Shown piece by piece: positions 21,700-32,764 of a stretch of DNA of 64,000 nt. The stretch's first letter is position 1. Each line of letters opens with the position of its first letter. Location: NCBI RefSeq assembly GCF_905163445.1, contig NC_053201.1, positions 8,938,001 to 9,002,000 on the forward strand, written 5' to 3'. A model generated the notes under the pieces. That model had not been told where the DNA came from and ran no database searches. It saw nothing but the letters and a program-made list of their open reading frames with translations. Source of the DNA: Pararge aegeria. Its lineage: Eukaryota; Arthropoda; Insecta; Lepidoptera; Nymphalidae. A program made the translations under genes and the position numbers.

Positions 21700-22053
21700 T
21701 ATATAAATACTTCTTTTGTTATTTATCTTATACTAGAATATATATATATTGTATTTATATAATTTTTAAATCTTATTGAATGCACCACCTACCTCTTTCG
21801 TATGTTTTTTTCCTTTTACACCTTTGGTTGCATGGCTTAGCACACATGCCGGTTGATGGACACAGGGCTGCTTGTTTGCAGGTTTGCTTGAAGTGTCTTG
21901 AAGTGATACTCCTACTATACTTATAAACAGCTCTACTTCCTAAGATCTTAAATCTACTTACTATCAGTTGGGCGTTTGTTAAGTCAATTGTAACTAATAA
22001 AAAAGTTAGAGGTTGTCTGGAAGAGATGTCATCAGTGACAGGGCGGCCTTTAC
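21700..22053 (+). mobile_element. LINE-J 3' UTR copy with internal foreign segment
   Basis: TGCACCACCTACCTCTTTCG...CACCTTTGGTTGC (to 21832) and GGTTGTCTGGAAGAGATG...GGGCGGCC (from 22013) are consecutive in other copies, in this order and sense. The 180 bp between them are unrelated and may be a later insertion. Confidence 0.5.
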
Positions 22054-22061
22054 ACCCTTAG

Positions 22062-22279
22062 CAGTGGCGTTCATAGAGGGTATGCACAGGGTATGCAAAT
22101 GGAATAAAATGAAGAAAATCTCCAGTACGAGTCATAAATACTTAAGGGTAGGCGTTTAATAACTCTTATAATGTCTATAGTTATGTTTTTTTAAAACTCG
22201 GACAGGAGATATTCTTTATTTTATATCATCTGCATACCCTATGCATATACCCTATGCATACCCTCTATGCACGCCACTG
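22062..22279 (+). mobile_element. hAT-M MITE, full length
   Basis: Begins CAGTGGCGTTCATAGAGGG and ends CTATGCACGCCACTG, with inner repeats of GGGTATGCA and TGCATACCC. Flanks ACCCTTAG (22054-22061) and ACCCTAAG (22280-22287) agree in 7 of 8 positions, which fits the 8-bp duplication of hAT transposons. At 218 bp it has no transposase. Confidence 0.75.
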
Positions 22280-22384
22280 ACCCTAAGTTAGGGAATAGGC
22301 TTTTAAATTCTTATGTTTACTTTTGGTGTGTAAGAAAGATTTTTATCATTATAGAGTCCGTCCGTGCCCTGGAGGAGTCCCATG

Positions 22385-22662
22385 CCCTGTAGTGTGCACG
22401 GGACTCCTTCCACAATAAAAAGGGGTGAAGGCCGTAGTCCACCAAACTGGCCTTTTGCGGACTGGTTTTGTGGACTGGACACCTTTGAGAAAATTATGGA
22501 GAACTTTCAGGCATGTAGGTTTCCTCACAATGCTTTCCTTTACCGTTGAAGCAAGTGATATTTAAATTGCTAAAAACGCACATAACTTTGAAAAGTAAGC
22601 GGTGCGGATACGAACTCGGCCCCCGGAAAGTGAAGCCGAGGTCCTACCCACTGGGCTATCGG
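22385..22662 (-). mobile_element. SINE-B copy
   Basis: Antisense blocks CCCTGTAGTGTGCACGGGACTCC, AAGGCCGTAGTCCACC, TTCAGGCATGTAGGTTTCCTCAC, AAAACGCACATAACTT, CGAACTCGGCCCCCGG and CCCACTGGGCTATC occur in order. The ATG tail end is replaced by other sequence. Confidence 0.75.
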
Positions 22663-23504
22663 CCTGGCTCGTTAGCTCAGTAGCCTAGAGCGTCGATATA
22701 AAAATATATCGTATAGAAAACTGAAAGTAAATACAATATTTATTCCGTCCTTTAGGCTGACAAGTGCTATTATGATGTTCAAAAGGCGGACTGCAGAAAT
22801 AAATTGGCCAGATCTCGGATAGCCTGAAAAATATCCATGATTTATGCGTTGTAGCCTTTGTGCGATTCACTACATTGGTATTGCAATCTTGATTGAGATT
22901 GTTATCGCTCTGGTTCATATTTTCATCGTGATTGAGAGAGTCACCGTACGAAACTGTGAGTGATTATGATAATGGTGGATTACAAAGCTAATGGCAACAA
23001 CTTGGCGACATCACCTATAGTACGTTGTGTATTAATACACAAAGCGAAACCGACACTATGCATTTGAAGGGTACAAGTCTCTATCTGTGGTTAACAGGAT
23101 GATAAATTTCTAATAAACATCGTAAAGGTTGGTTCAGACCAGAAGATAATGTTATAATACCAATAAATACAGAATTAATTTGCCGAACAAAAATGTTTAC
23201 GGTAATTGGCAAATAATATCGCGTCGCAGATGTGGGTTCCACCACATCGAATTTAAGTCTCTTTCACATCTATACATTTAACAGTTAATACTTTTCAGCT
23301 GTTATTTTCCCGAAAAGAAACATAACATTTTTACCTTAAAAGTCCTTTTATTCCTCCCTTTTGATTTCTAATTGAAGTGTTTTTGGGATACCGTTACCTA
23401 AATATAAAAACGAACCTTTATGGTACGATATACAATCTTATACTTAACTTGAAATTTCAATAATTAGGTATATGGAAAATAATTAAATGTATGCAATAAG
23501 CATA
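22663..23504. other. Unassigned sequence
   Basis: No supported feature. An antisense 77-codon frame (22685-22918) has no motif. Confidence 0.45.
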
Positions 23505-24000
23505 TGCGTATTTTTATGAAAATTAAGCGTTATTTGCTGTACTCCGAGAAACTATACCCTTGTCGGCCGACTTGCGCAGTGGGCAGTGATCCTGCTTTCT
23601 GAGTCCAAGGCCGTGGGTACGATTCCCACAACTCCAAAATGCTTGTGCGATGAACTTGAATGTTTTTCAGTGTCTGGGTGTTTATCTGTATATTATAAGT
23701 ATTTATGTATATTCCTAAAATTATTCATTAGCTATCGTACTACCCATAACACAAGCTACGCTTACTTTGGGGCTAGATGGCAATATGTGTATTCACGTAG
23801 TATATATTTATTTATTTAAAAGCAGGTGAATCTGCATGGTGTAATTTATAATTTCTTAAAATCCTTGTACTCCACACCAAACACCTGTACGCACGTTTCG
23901 CTCCGAAACCGGAGCATCCTCAGGAGGTGTTGACTTTACAATGAATAATCGTTAAGTCACTTAACGATCACTTAAGATTTCCGCAAAGTAACGCCTGCTT
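23505..24000 (-). mobile_element. Repeat with hammerhead-like core, split by SINE-A
   Basis: TGAAAATTAAGCGTTATTTGCTGTACTCCG and, after the SINE-A, GTGTAATTTATAATTTCTTAAAATCC, CACACCAAACACCTG, GCACGTTTCGCTCCGAAACCGGAGCATCCTCAGGAGGTGTTGACTTTACAATG match the unit at 55345-55620. On the minus strand the core reads CTGAGGA-stem-CGAAACG, which resembles the hammerhead-ribozyme core found in terminal repeats of Penelope-like elements. Activity is unproven. The link to Penelope-like elements is inferred. Confidence 0.5.
23564..23819 (+). mobile_element. SINE-A copy
   Basis: CGGCCGACTTGCGCAGTGGGCAG head, GGTACGATTCCC B-box variant, complete body and TATTTATTTATTT tail. It lies inside the repeat at 23505-24000. 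Confidence 0.85.
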
Positions 24001-24036
24001 CCATAGAAAATATGCATATCAATTTTTTCCGGGAAA

Positions 24037-24156
24037 GGAACCAATCCCCATTGGTTCCTATCCCGAAATTTAACCGAAAAACATGATTAACATGATTTAT
24101 TCATGATTAAACCGAAATTTAACGCGGGGGCGTTAAATTTCGGTTTAATCATGAAT
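24037..24156. repeat. Two hairpins, one with 27-bp perfect arms
   Basis: The first is GGAACCAAT/ATTGGTTCC around a short loop (24037-24058). The second has arms 24099-24125 and 24130-24156, perfectly complementary over 27 bp with loop GGGG. The arm contains CATGATTAAACCGAAATTTA. A partial third copy of the arm sequence lies just upstream at 24064-24090. Confidence 0.85.
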
Positions 24157-24375
24157 GAAGAATTCCATTCCAATTATTTTTAATGTTTGCAGTTTAAAGT
24201 TTGCAAAATCTTGAGAATATTGAAAATTACCATTAAATCAGATTAAATTTAGTAAAGGTTTTCGTATTTAGAAAATGAATTGATATAAAGGTTTATATTA
24301 ATATAACAAGAGAAATAAAACCATTTCTCCTACTAGCACATTTTTTGATAAATATATTGTAAATAATACTATGCA

Positions 24376-24585
24376 TACTAATATTATAAATGAGAAAGTG
24401 TGTTTGTTTGCCCCTACTTTACCTCCTAAGCAACCAATCGACGTGATTTTTGACATAGAGTAAGTTGAAAGGACGGAGAGTAACATAGGCTACTTTCTAT
24501 TCCAGTCATACAATTGGTTCCCACGGTATTTATAAAAAAAACATAATAAAAGTGGCCGAAGTAGGCGGCCAGCAGTTAGTCAGTA
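24376..24585 (+). mobile_element. Helitron-like non-autonomous element
   Basis: TACTAATATTATAAATGAGAAAGTGTG start, then GTTGAAAGGACGGAGAGTAACATAGGCTAC, GGTTCCCACGG and a decayed 3' end GGCCAGCAGTTAGT. The terminal CTAGT is mutated. Confidence 0.7.
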
Positions 24586-25240
24586 ATAAATTGTTCAATC
24601 TTATGCATTACGGTGTTTCACAGGCAGTAGAACAAGTAGACAAATTAAATTACTCTTTTGATCCAAGGTACGGAACTCTCAGTCCACGAATCTGACTCGC
24701 CCTGTTTTATTAATTAATTCCCTCTCCACAATAGATATTTTTTTTTCAATTCACTGTCTGTAAGTACCTATTTCTTTTTAATTTTGAATTACATTGTTTT
24801 CCAATATAAAAATAAAATGCGACAATGAACGGTAAATGTAGGCGTATTGTTTTTAAAAATATGTTACATTTTTTGCTAATAAATGATTTTACTGTGTCAG
24901 CGGAATGCTCGCCTGAGGGCGATTTTAGGGTTTTTAAACCGCATCATGTTTCGTTATATTTGAGCTATAATTGATGGGTATAAATTTGAAATGTATGCCG
25001 CTTCGAGGACGTAGGTAAAAGTCAGATTTAACACAAATTCCGAAACCTAATGGTTCGACCTAGAATACGACATAACTTTTGCAGAGCCCATTTCCGCCAA
25101 AGTACCGTGTTCTATTGTTTTACCCGTTTCAGAGTATGTCCTGTCTGCGTGTAAACTCTATCGGTACTACTAATAAATAATTTACAGTAAGGATGTAAGG
25201 ATACAGTTCAGACATGAAATGTTTAAAAGGCATAACATTT
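24586..25240. other. Unassigned sequence
   Basis: No repeat termini or supported frames. Confidence 0.45.
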
Positions 25241-25515
25241 GTAAGTAATTATTATTTTTTTTTGTATTCTTTGACATGTGCCCATATAAACTTAATTGTA
25301 TTTTATTATTTTATTAATTGTATTGTGTTATTATAAACATTGTAATTGCCAATATCTTAATTGTACCTAGTAGTAACAAATTAAAATTTTAAACACTACC
25401 CTGACAACAATTTGCATGCCAATTTGGCGTGGTACATTTAAGATCTGCATATTTTTTTTTCCTGTAACACCTATTTACCTGAATCAGCAAATAAATAAAA
25501 TTGAATTGAAAATTT
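25241..25515 (+). mobile_element. Probable LINE 3' UTR
   Basis: CTGACAACAATTTGCATGCCAATTTGGCG, GATCTGCATATTTTTTTTTCCTGTAACACC and an end in CAGCAAATAAATAAAATTGAA look like the 3' UTR and tail of a lepidopteran LINE. No coding part remains. Confidence 0.35.
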
Positions 25516-26344
25516 AATAGTTATTTCTATGTTCTGGTACTAAGAGCATAAGTTGCTTGGTACAGGCACATTAGACTTCTAAGGTTTATGGACACAAGGC
25601 ACATTCGGAAAAGGACGTGTATCTTGCATGCCCTTTTTAAAAATGTTGGTTTTCTTATAATCAGGTGGCTCACCTGCTTGGTTCATACATATATAAAAAT
25701 AAATCAATTTTCACGTATATAATTTTAATAGGGTATTCGGTATAAAAGAATGCTGATTATAAGCTTTGTCATAGGAACTATGAAAATTTAAGAAGCAAGT
25801 CCATAGACTATGCTTTTTATTCATTTGAATTGAATCAGGTAACAAGGCACATAAAAATATTATACAAAACATAAAACGTTATTAAATTAGAAATAAATTT
25901 ATGCAAAAGCGATAAATTGACTTTCGTATATTTAATAGAAATTATTGGCTATATACACTCACTATCTCAACCATATATCTCGTTTGAATAAGAAAAAAAT
26001 GGCTCTCATTAGAAAAAAAATAACTCAACATTATTATAATATCGTGGAAGTCCACACAGCATGCACGCATGCTTGGGCCAGCTCCTATTGTTTGATTATG
26101 ACTTGATTGTTTTTCATTGCAGTCTGTACAGAGCTTTAACATTTTGTAGTTGTGGAAATGTTGAATTTTATTTAAATGAAAAGCTTGCGGTTGTTCCAGT
26201 TTCATGATTAATTGCTTCCTTGTTAACGTGTGGCCATTGTGCTTTAATTTATCAGTTTCGTACAAAAAAGCGTATTGTTAACGATATCGTTGATTTTTGA
26301 AAGTTTTTTTTTTTCAACTCTTCTTTAAAATATTATGTTCTGAT
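25516..26344. other. Unassigned sequence
   Basis: A 107-codon antisense frame (25942-26265) has no recognisable domain, and composition is the same as the flanks. I regard it as chance. Confidence 0.45.
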
Positions 26345-26640
26345 TTATTAAACGGGTTGGTTTCAAATTCAAATTCAAAATTTCTTAATTCATGTAGGCC
26401 TATCACAGGCACTTATGAAGCCTTCATACATGTTTATATAATTGTAAGGGGATTGTGATAAATTCGTTCGCCAACTTAAACCTAAAGCTACGAGGGTTCC
26501 AAACGCGCCCTGGTCTAAGAAGAGCCCAGAACAAACTTAGCCGGGTAATTTTTGTTTGTTATCACCATCTCACAGTAAATTTATATTAAGCTATGAAGTT
26601 AGAGCAATTCACACCCAAGCTTTTTTAACGTTATAATAGG
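26345..26640 (-). mobile_element. LINE 3' UTR fragment
   Basis: Antisense: TTCAAATTCAAATTCAAAATTTCTTAATTCATGTAGGCC at the tail side, followed by CACTTATGAAGCCTTC, TGTAAGGGGATTGTGATAAATTCGTTCGCC and GGTTCCAAACGCGCCCTGG. This is a familiar dispersed LINE end in butterflies. The ORF part is absent. Confidence 0.5.
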
Positions 26641-26702
26641 ATTTTTCTGTGAGCTTACGTTTTATATAAACCTTGAACTTAATGAGAGACTTCTCTTATC
26701 GA

Positions 26703-26935
26703 TCTCGTTGGTTTGGTGGTGAGCATATTCGATTGCAGATTTTGAAGTACTGGGTGTTTCTTAGAAAATGTAAGAAATTCTTAGATTCTTCTAAGAACTC
26801 CTGGGTTTTTCTAAGAAATTCTTAGTACGAGCCCGTAGTTTGGAAATTGGTGGTGATTCACGACCGTGCCTCGGAGGACACGCTACGGTCCTGCGTCTGA
26901 TCTCAAGTCAGTAGACTCCAAAGTTTGCAACACCG
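26703..26935 (+). mobile_element. SINE-E copy
   Basis: Head CTCGTTGGTTTGGTGGTGAGCAT, body TTTTTCTAAGAAATTCTTAGTACGAGCCCGTAGTTTGGAAATTGGTGG and GTGCCTCGGAGGACACG. The final 36 bp, with AGTCAGTAGACTCCAAAGTTTGCAACACCG, recur at 29353-29383. Confidence 0.6.
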
Positions 26936-26999
26936 TCGCAAAGTTGCCTGCCTTTGGTATTCTACGAGATATAATTCGGAGAGTGTGATCAGGTTATAT

Positions 27000-27225
27000 T
27001 TAATTTGGTTCCTTCTTCACCTTTCTACCATCGAACTTCTAGGCATCGTAAGGATCGCACAAAGCGTTTTGGTTCCTCGTTCCTGGAACAAAGATCTGGA
27101 ATGCCTTCCGGATTCCGTCTTCCCCGATACCTACAATATGGGTTCAAGAGTGAAGTCCTAGGCAAGCGCGCTCCATCACTTATTTTCAGGTGTGATTGCG
27201 GACAAGCGCTAGTCTATACATTAAA
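27000..27225 (+). pseudogene. LINE ORF2 C-terminal end with 3' tail
   Basis: Plus-strand frames read RTKRFGSSFLEQRSGMPSGF and, shifted, FPDTYNMGSRVKS, then LGKRAPS. LINE ORF2 proteins of this type end with a segment resembling RTRRFGSSF....LWN.LP..VFP..YN...FK..V...L. A single shift separates the parts, so the frame is broken. GTGATTGCGGACAAGCGCTAGTCTATACATTAAAAAAAAAA follows as UTR and A tail. A sister copy is at 43640-43915. Confidence 0.65.
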
Positions 27226-27773
27226 AAAAAAATCTTTTTTCGTTCGTGTATGAGCGGCGCGCCGTCCCAACAGACTTTTATTATTTTAAAAATAATAAAA
27301 AGAAAAAAGACACTAATTTCCACTATTTGACGACCCATACGAAGCTTCAATATAAATAACATAAGGCAAAATGATAAAATCATTATACTTTGAACCTGGC
27401 AGTGAATTAGACACAATAAAAAACAAAATAACCCCGACGTCAAATGCGAGCAAGATTCCTGCTAAGCAAGCCCACTGGGCAAAGGATGGTTACTCAGTTC
27501 ACGGATGGTGTTCCAAACAATGCTCGCAGCGTATTGTCATACGTATTGCGATTTACATAGGAAGGTACCAGTATACACGCGTGTGACGTGTAATTAAGAA
27601 GATTGCCCGCGCGCTCTGGGACTGCAGTTTATATTAGTCATTTGACTGACTGCTTTGGCCTTTTGGGAGTCTGCGACGCTGAAATATTGTTAAGGCACCT
27701 TTCTGCTGTACTTTGTCATGTTCATATTGTTGTTGACAGTAGGTACTACTGTGTAAAGTTTATATATATTGTG
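27226..27773. other. Unassigned sequence
   Basis: Short frames on both strands lack motifs. Confidence 0.45.
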
Positions 27774-28025
27774 GACAGCCGATTGGCGTAGTTTGCAGCG
27801 ACCCTGCTTTCTGAGTCCAAGGCCGTGGGTTAAATTCCCACAACTGGAAAATGTTTGTGTGATAAACGTAAATGTTTTTCAGTGTCTGGGTGTTTATATG
27901 TATATCATAAGTATTTATGTATATTATTCATAAAAATATTCATAAGTCATCTCAGTACCCATTACACAAGCTACGCTTACTTTGGGGCTAGATGGTAATG
28001 TGTGCGTTGTCGTAGTATATAAATT
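27774..28025 (+). mobile_element. SINE-A copy
   Basis: GACAGCCGATTGGCGTAGTTTGCAG head with a mutated B box (GGTTAAATTCCC). Complete body through GGGGCTAGATGG. Confidence 0.85.
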
Positions 28026-28104
28026 ATACAAAAATATGTATAATTGTTAGTCTGTGGTACAACATCCCTATAAGGGTCTTATGTCTGGGTCATGTCCTGT
28101 TTAC

Positions 28105-28426
28105 TTTATCGTCATCTTCATATCAACCCATTACCTGCCCACTACAGAGCACGAGTCTTTTCCCACAATGAGAAGAAGGGGTTGAGGCCGTACACTACGC
28201 TGGCCCAGTGCGGATAAGTGGACTCACCCTGGTGGTGCACACCTTTGAGAACATTATGGAGAACTCTCAGGCATGCAGGTTTCCTCACGATGTTCACCGT
28301 TGAGGCAAGTGATATATAAATTACTTAAAACGCACATAACTTAGAAAAGTTAGTGGTGCGTGCTGGGGTTCGAACTCGGCCCCCGAAAATATAGTCGAGC
28401 TCCTACCCACTGGGCTATCACCGCTT
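28105..28426 (-). mobile_element. SINE-B copy
   Basis: Complete antisense order from TCTTCATATCAACCCATTACCTGCCC to CCCACTGGGCTATCACCGC, with one short internal insertion (CCCTGGTGGTG). Confidence 0.85.
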
Positions 28427-28582
28427 AATTCGTCTACCCTATAATAATATATTTTTTTTTATTTCATTGGTAATTTTATTGCATTAATTTATCATCAATC
28501 ACACGGTACTTATATACTGCTGTACGAAAAAAAAAATTTTTGGATATTGGCGTTAATACCGTGGAGCTAGAGGCTCTAATGT

Positions 28583-28918
28583 TCATCATCATCACCTCAA
28601 CCAATTGACGTCTGTTGGACATAGGTCTTTTGGAGAGAGTTCCACAATACAAGGTCCTGGGCCGCTTGCCTCCAGCGGCTCCCAGCGACTCGCCTGATGT
28701 CTTCTGTCCACCTCGTTGGGGGCCGACCTACGCTGCGTTTACCGATCATCATCGTCATCATCATCTCAACCAATTAACGTCCACTGCTGGACACAGGTCT
28801 TTTGAAGGGAGTTCCACAGTACACGGTCCTGGGCCGCTTGCCCCCAGCGGCTCCCAGCGACTCGCCTGATGTCATCTGTCCACCTCGTTGGGGGCCGACC
28901 TACGCTGCGTTTACGGAT
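28583..28918 (-). mobile_element. RTE-type LINE 3' end, tandemly duplicated
   Basis: Two head-to-tail copies with a period of 169 bp, each starting with ATC repeats and CTCAACCAATTRACGTC. On the minus strand they encode GRPPTRWTDDIRRVAGSRWG followed by a QQWTLIG-like end and stop, the C-terminus of RTE-type ORF2. The downstream copy (28746-28915) keeps this frame better than the other. The (ATG)n tail follows the stop directly, as in RTE elements. 5'-truncated. Confidence 0.7.
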
Positions 28919-29072
28919 AATAAATAAATATTAATGTTAGTTTCCAATTATTATTATGTGTTTACTAATCGGAATTAAAATATAAATTAAAGAGAGCATA
29001 AATCAATACGCTGCTTCAATGCAGGTTGGTGGGTTTTAACGACTGTAATCACAAGTTAGTAAATAATGCACG

Positions 29073-29241
29073 CAGGGTGATTACGTATCTCGCGACAGCA
29101 ATGCGACAGGCGTAAATCTTGCAATCACTTCTGTCAAACTTCACTTTTCCATACAATAAATAAACAAAAGTGACGTTTGACAGCAGCGATTGCAAGATTT
29201 ACGCCTGTCGCATTGCTGTCGCGAGATACGTAATCACCCTG
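29073..29241. mobile_element. Snapback MITE with 76-bp terminal inverted repeats
   Basis: The left arm begins CAGGGTGATTACGTATCTCG and the right arm ends with its complement. The outer 54 bp are identical in reverse complement, and the remaining arm has three mismatches. Only about 17 bp lie between the arms. No matching target duplication is evident at 8 bp (AATGCACG against CCGGACCG). Superfamily unassigned. Confidence 0.8.
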
Positions 29242-29301
29242 CCGGACCGACAACGTCGATATTCTAACTTCGGGCTGGTAGCGTTTAAAAAACTCTACTA
29301 C

Positions 29302-29340
29302 GCAGTGGCGTGCATAGCCCTTGGACCCAGGGTATGCATA
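29302..29340 (+). mobile_element. hAT-M MITE 5' end scrap
   Basis: GCAGTGGCGTGCATAGCCC and GGGTATGCATAAC match the 5' terminus of hAT-M. It is followed by the 36-bp segment shared with 26900-26935. Confidence 0.5.
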
Positions 29341-29489
29341 ACACAATGATCTCGAGTCAGTAGAATCCAAAGTTTGCAACACCGGTAGTGATTAAAAAGC
29401 TGTACTACAGACTACTACTACTAAAAACTAAGATGGCTTTGTCGAACCTTTGTACGGTTGGCTACCTTCGCTCTGTGGTAGTATAGTGC

Positions 29490-29625
29490 CGTGATTAATA
29501 TAATTAGCATAGCAGTATGCGGGCTTATTGTGAAGCGCTTGGAACAATTCGCACGGAACCGCGTCTTTGTTCAATTTGTAAACAACAGAGAAGTTCGCCT
29601 CGCCGGCGAAAGCAAATTATTATGT
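29490..29625 (+). repeat. Dispersed repeat shared with 37.5 kb
   Basis: ATGCGGGCTTATTGTG, TTGGAACAATTCGCACGGAACCGCGTCTTTGTTCAATTTGT aligns with 37528-37600 at high identity. Family unknown. Confidence 0.5.
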
Positions 29626-29649
29626 TGTCAAACTTACATATGCTGCAAC

Positions 29650-29935
29650 GAGGCGGTGATAGCCTAGTGGTTAGGATTTCAGTTCTTTCGGGGCGACTGA
29701 GTTTTTTGTGACAGAGTTCGTCCGGTGAAGTACTACCGCCACGCTTTTTTCTGCCATGTATTCCATTCTGTTGAGTGTGGTGGCCGGTGTATTCACGGGC
29801 ACATGAAGCGAACACCTACACCTCAGGTCGATGGACACTTTGTGACGTGTTCCGTAAATGCCCTGCGAGGCATTGCTCTCAATGGCGATGGTTTTCCATC
29901 TTGTATCAGGTCATCTGCTTGGTCTGTCAATTATT
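29650..29935 (+). mobile_element. SINE-B head followed by a dispersed repeat
   Basis: GAGGCGGTGATAGCCTAGTGGTTAGG (to about 29700) is a SINE-B head. From 29725 GAAGTACTACCGCCACGC, TATTCACGGGCACATGAAG and GGCGATGGTTTTCCATCTTGTATCAGG follow the order of a common lepidopteran repeat, parts of which flank the SINE-A at 50666. Confidence 0.45.
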
Positions 29936-30689
29936 AATATAAGAAAATGGTTTAACGGTGAAGGTGAATATCTAAATAATAAATAAAATGATAATAAAAT
30001 TCAAAATTTTAGTAAAATACAAAGATAAAAACTGATAGCACATACAACCATACAGCAATGTCACAGGTACTGGCAATCAAAGCTGCCAGCAAGTACCCCC
30101 AGGAGAGAACTAACTAGCTAGCTAGAACTAGCCCGATCTCTGCGCACCAGGAATTCACCGTTTTCGCATGATTGTATAGAAATAAATCTATATGCGCTTC
30201 AGCAAACATACCTGTCGCGCTGCAATAGTGTTCTAAACGGTTTGTGAACACTGCCAATCTGGGCAAGCGCGTGTTAGGAAATAGGGAATTACAGCACTTT
30301 ATCTATGATAAACCCGATGATTATATTAAATATATCAACAAATCATAGTTTGTATACTCATTGATAGTGTATTGAAAATAGAATAATGGCCTTTAGTAGA
30401 TTGTCAAAGAAAAGTATAGGATCTACGAGTTTGACATCGTGTCAAACTCGCGTCTCCCGCCATCTCCCGCCAATAAATAATTACTGCTAAGAAACTAGGT
30501 ATTTAGCTTCGATAATACTGTTAATTAATGAAAGATCCAAGTGCCATCCTAATCATTGATAGTATTGAAGTTAATATCTGAATACCTGGTCATCCATCTC
30601 TATATTTTTTTACCACGCGCAGCGAGCATTATGAAGGGAGACCTATGCCCTTTTGAGGGCCAGTAATGGGTTGCAAATGATGATGATGA
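29936..30689. other. Unassigned sequence with a small hairpin
   Basis: An 11-bp inverted repeat CGAGTTTGACA/TGTCAAACTCG lies at 30426-30450, next to a tandem TCTCCCGCCA pair. At 30640-30695 TGCCCTTTTGAGGGCCAGTAATGGGTTGCAAATGATGATGATGAT is the 3' end of a SINE-B copy. Confidence 0.45.
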
Positions 30690-30848
30690 TATGTTGCGAA
30701 TGTTTCATTGGTCCATTGGTTAGTGTTCACAGCTCCTGAGTTCTTTTTCTGTTCGGCCTGGCATAAGGATTTGGCCGGTTCTAGACTCCACCCTGCCGAA
30801 AAAGACTTGCCGCTAAGCTTTTTAGCGTTCCAGTACCCAATTGGCTTA
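30690..30848 (+). mobile_element. SINE-C remnant
   Basis: CATTGGTTAGTGTTCACAGC and, later, GACTTGCCGCTAAGCTTTTTAGCGTTCCAGTACC match the SINE-C order weakly. Confidence 0.35.
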
Positions 30849-31594
<746 letters not shown>

Positions 31595-32159
31595 AGTTCC
31601 AAAAGCTAACTAATTTTAGTTGAATAATAATTTTAAAATCATTGGCTTGAATGTCGTGACGCGTCGATGCATTTTATTATTTAAAGGTAGCCATGATGTC
31701 ATATTTTACCGTCGCGTAGCAGTTTATTATTTAAAGTTGGTTGATGATTGAAAATAGCGCGGCGTGGATGACAACGTTTATCCGCTATTAAATCAAAATG
31801 AATGCCCTAGAAAATATACATTTTTATGAACCTCTTTGCATAATAAATTAATTATTTAATTCACACTTTATATATATTTGTAAAGAACTCTTTTCTCGAG
31901 TATATTGAAACTTTTCTGAAAGTCACCAATGTTTTTACCGGTTTTAACAGTGATTAGTGACATTTAAAAATGATGTTTAAGAGTTTATTTTAAGAAGAAA
32001 TCATTTTGATTTTAAAAGACCTGAAGTAAGGGCTTTAAATGTTGTTTCTTGTATTTTCACAGAAACGCAATTTCGTCTTTATTTCAACTACCCATTGAAG
32101 GGAGTATTATAAACATTATTATAAAATATACATTATATATGTATATAAATACTTTATCA
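31595..32159. other. Unassigned sequence
   Basis: TTTATTATTTAAAG is repeated near 31673 and 31721. No other feature. Confidence 0.45.
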
Positions 32160-32300
32160 TGTGTACCAATGGACGTCCACTGCTGGACATCGGTATTTGG
32201 GAACGAGTTCAAAATACCACGGTCTTGTGACGCTTGGGTCTGACGTCATCTGTTTAGCAGTTTGAGGTCACCAATCCAGTAACTTGGGACCCCAACGTCA
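32160..32300 (-). mobile_element. RTE-type LINE tail, diverged
   Basis: CCAATGGACGTCCACTGCTGGACATCGG and CTGACGTCATCTG match the RTE tail at 28583-28918 with many changes. Confidence 0.5.
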
Positions 32301-32764
32301 ATCGGTCCTCCGAGCTATGTGACCCACCCATTACCAATTTAGCTTCGCAACTCTTTGCTTGTTTGTGTTCTTTGTTTGTTTCGTTATTTGTAATCGATAA
32401 ACGATAAACAATTGGGATATAAAGACCGACCACCAATAACGTGACTACGAATAATAAAAAATTACATTACGAGCTGCAAGACAGAAGATACAACGTACAA
32501 CCGTACGGTTTGGCGCAGAAATACTAGGAGGTCTGACACCAAATAAAGGAAACAAAAGAAGAAGATAAACGTATCACATAACGATTTTTATAATTCTTTT
32601 ACAGTTAGAATGATATCTTATCCTTAAGAAACATTGATAATATTTAATGAAACACAATAAAGATAATTAGTATTATACATTAATAATATAGTTTTTTTAA
32701 TTTTCAACAATGTTAAATTATGTAAATAAAAACTCTATTAAAAAATAATAAACAAATCCACTCC
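32301..32764. other. Unassigned AT-rich sequence
   Basis: No supported feature. Confidence 0.45.

Noticed and set aside
24037..24156. Hairpins as rho-independent terminators
   Set aside because: Eukaryotic context. The stems are not followed by a T run linked to any gene.
25942..26265. 107-codon antisense frame
   Set aside because: No domain, no signal, composition equal to flanks and no start context. Length is within chance expectation for several hundred kb of frames.
28615..28869. 84-codon plus-strand frame
   Set aside because: It is the opposite strand of the RTE ORF2 tail, whose sense frame is the minus strand.
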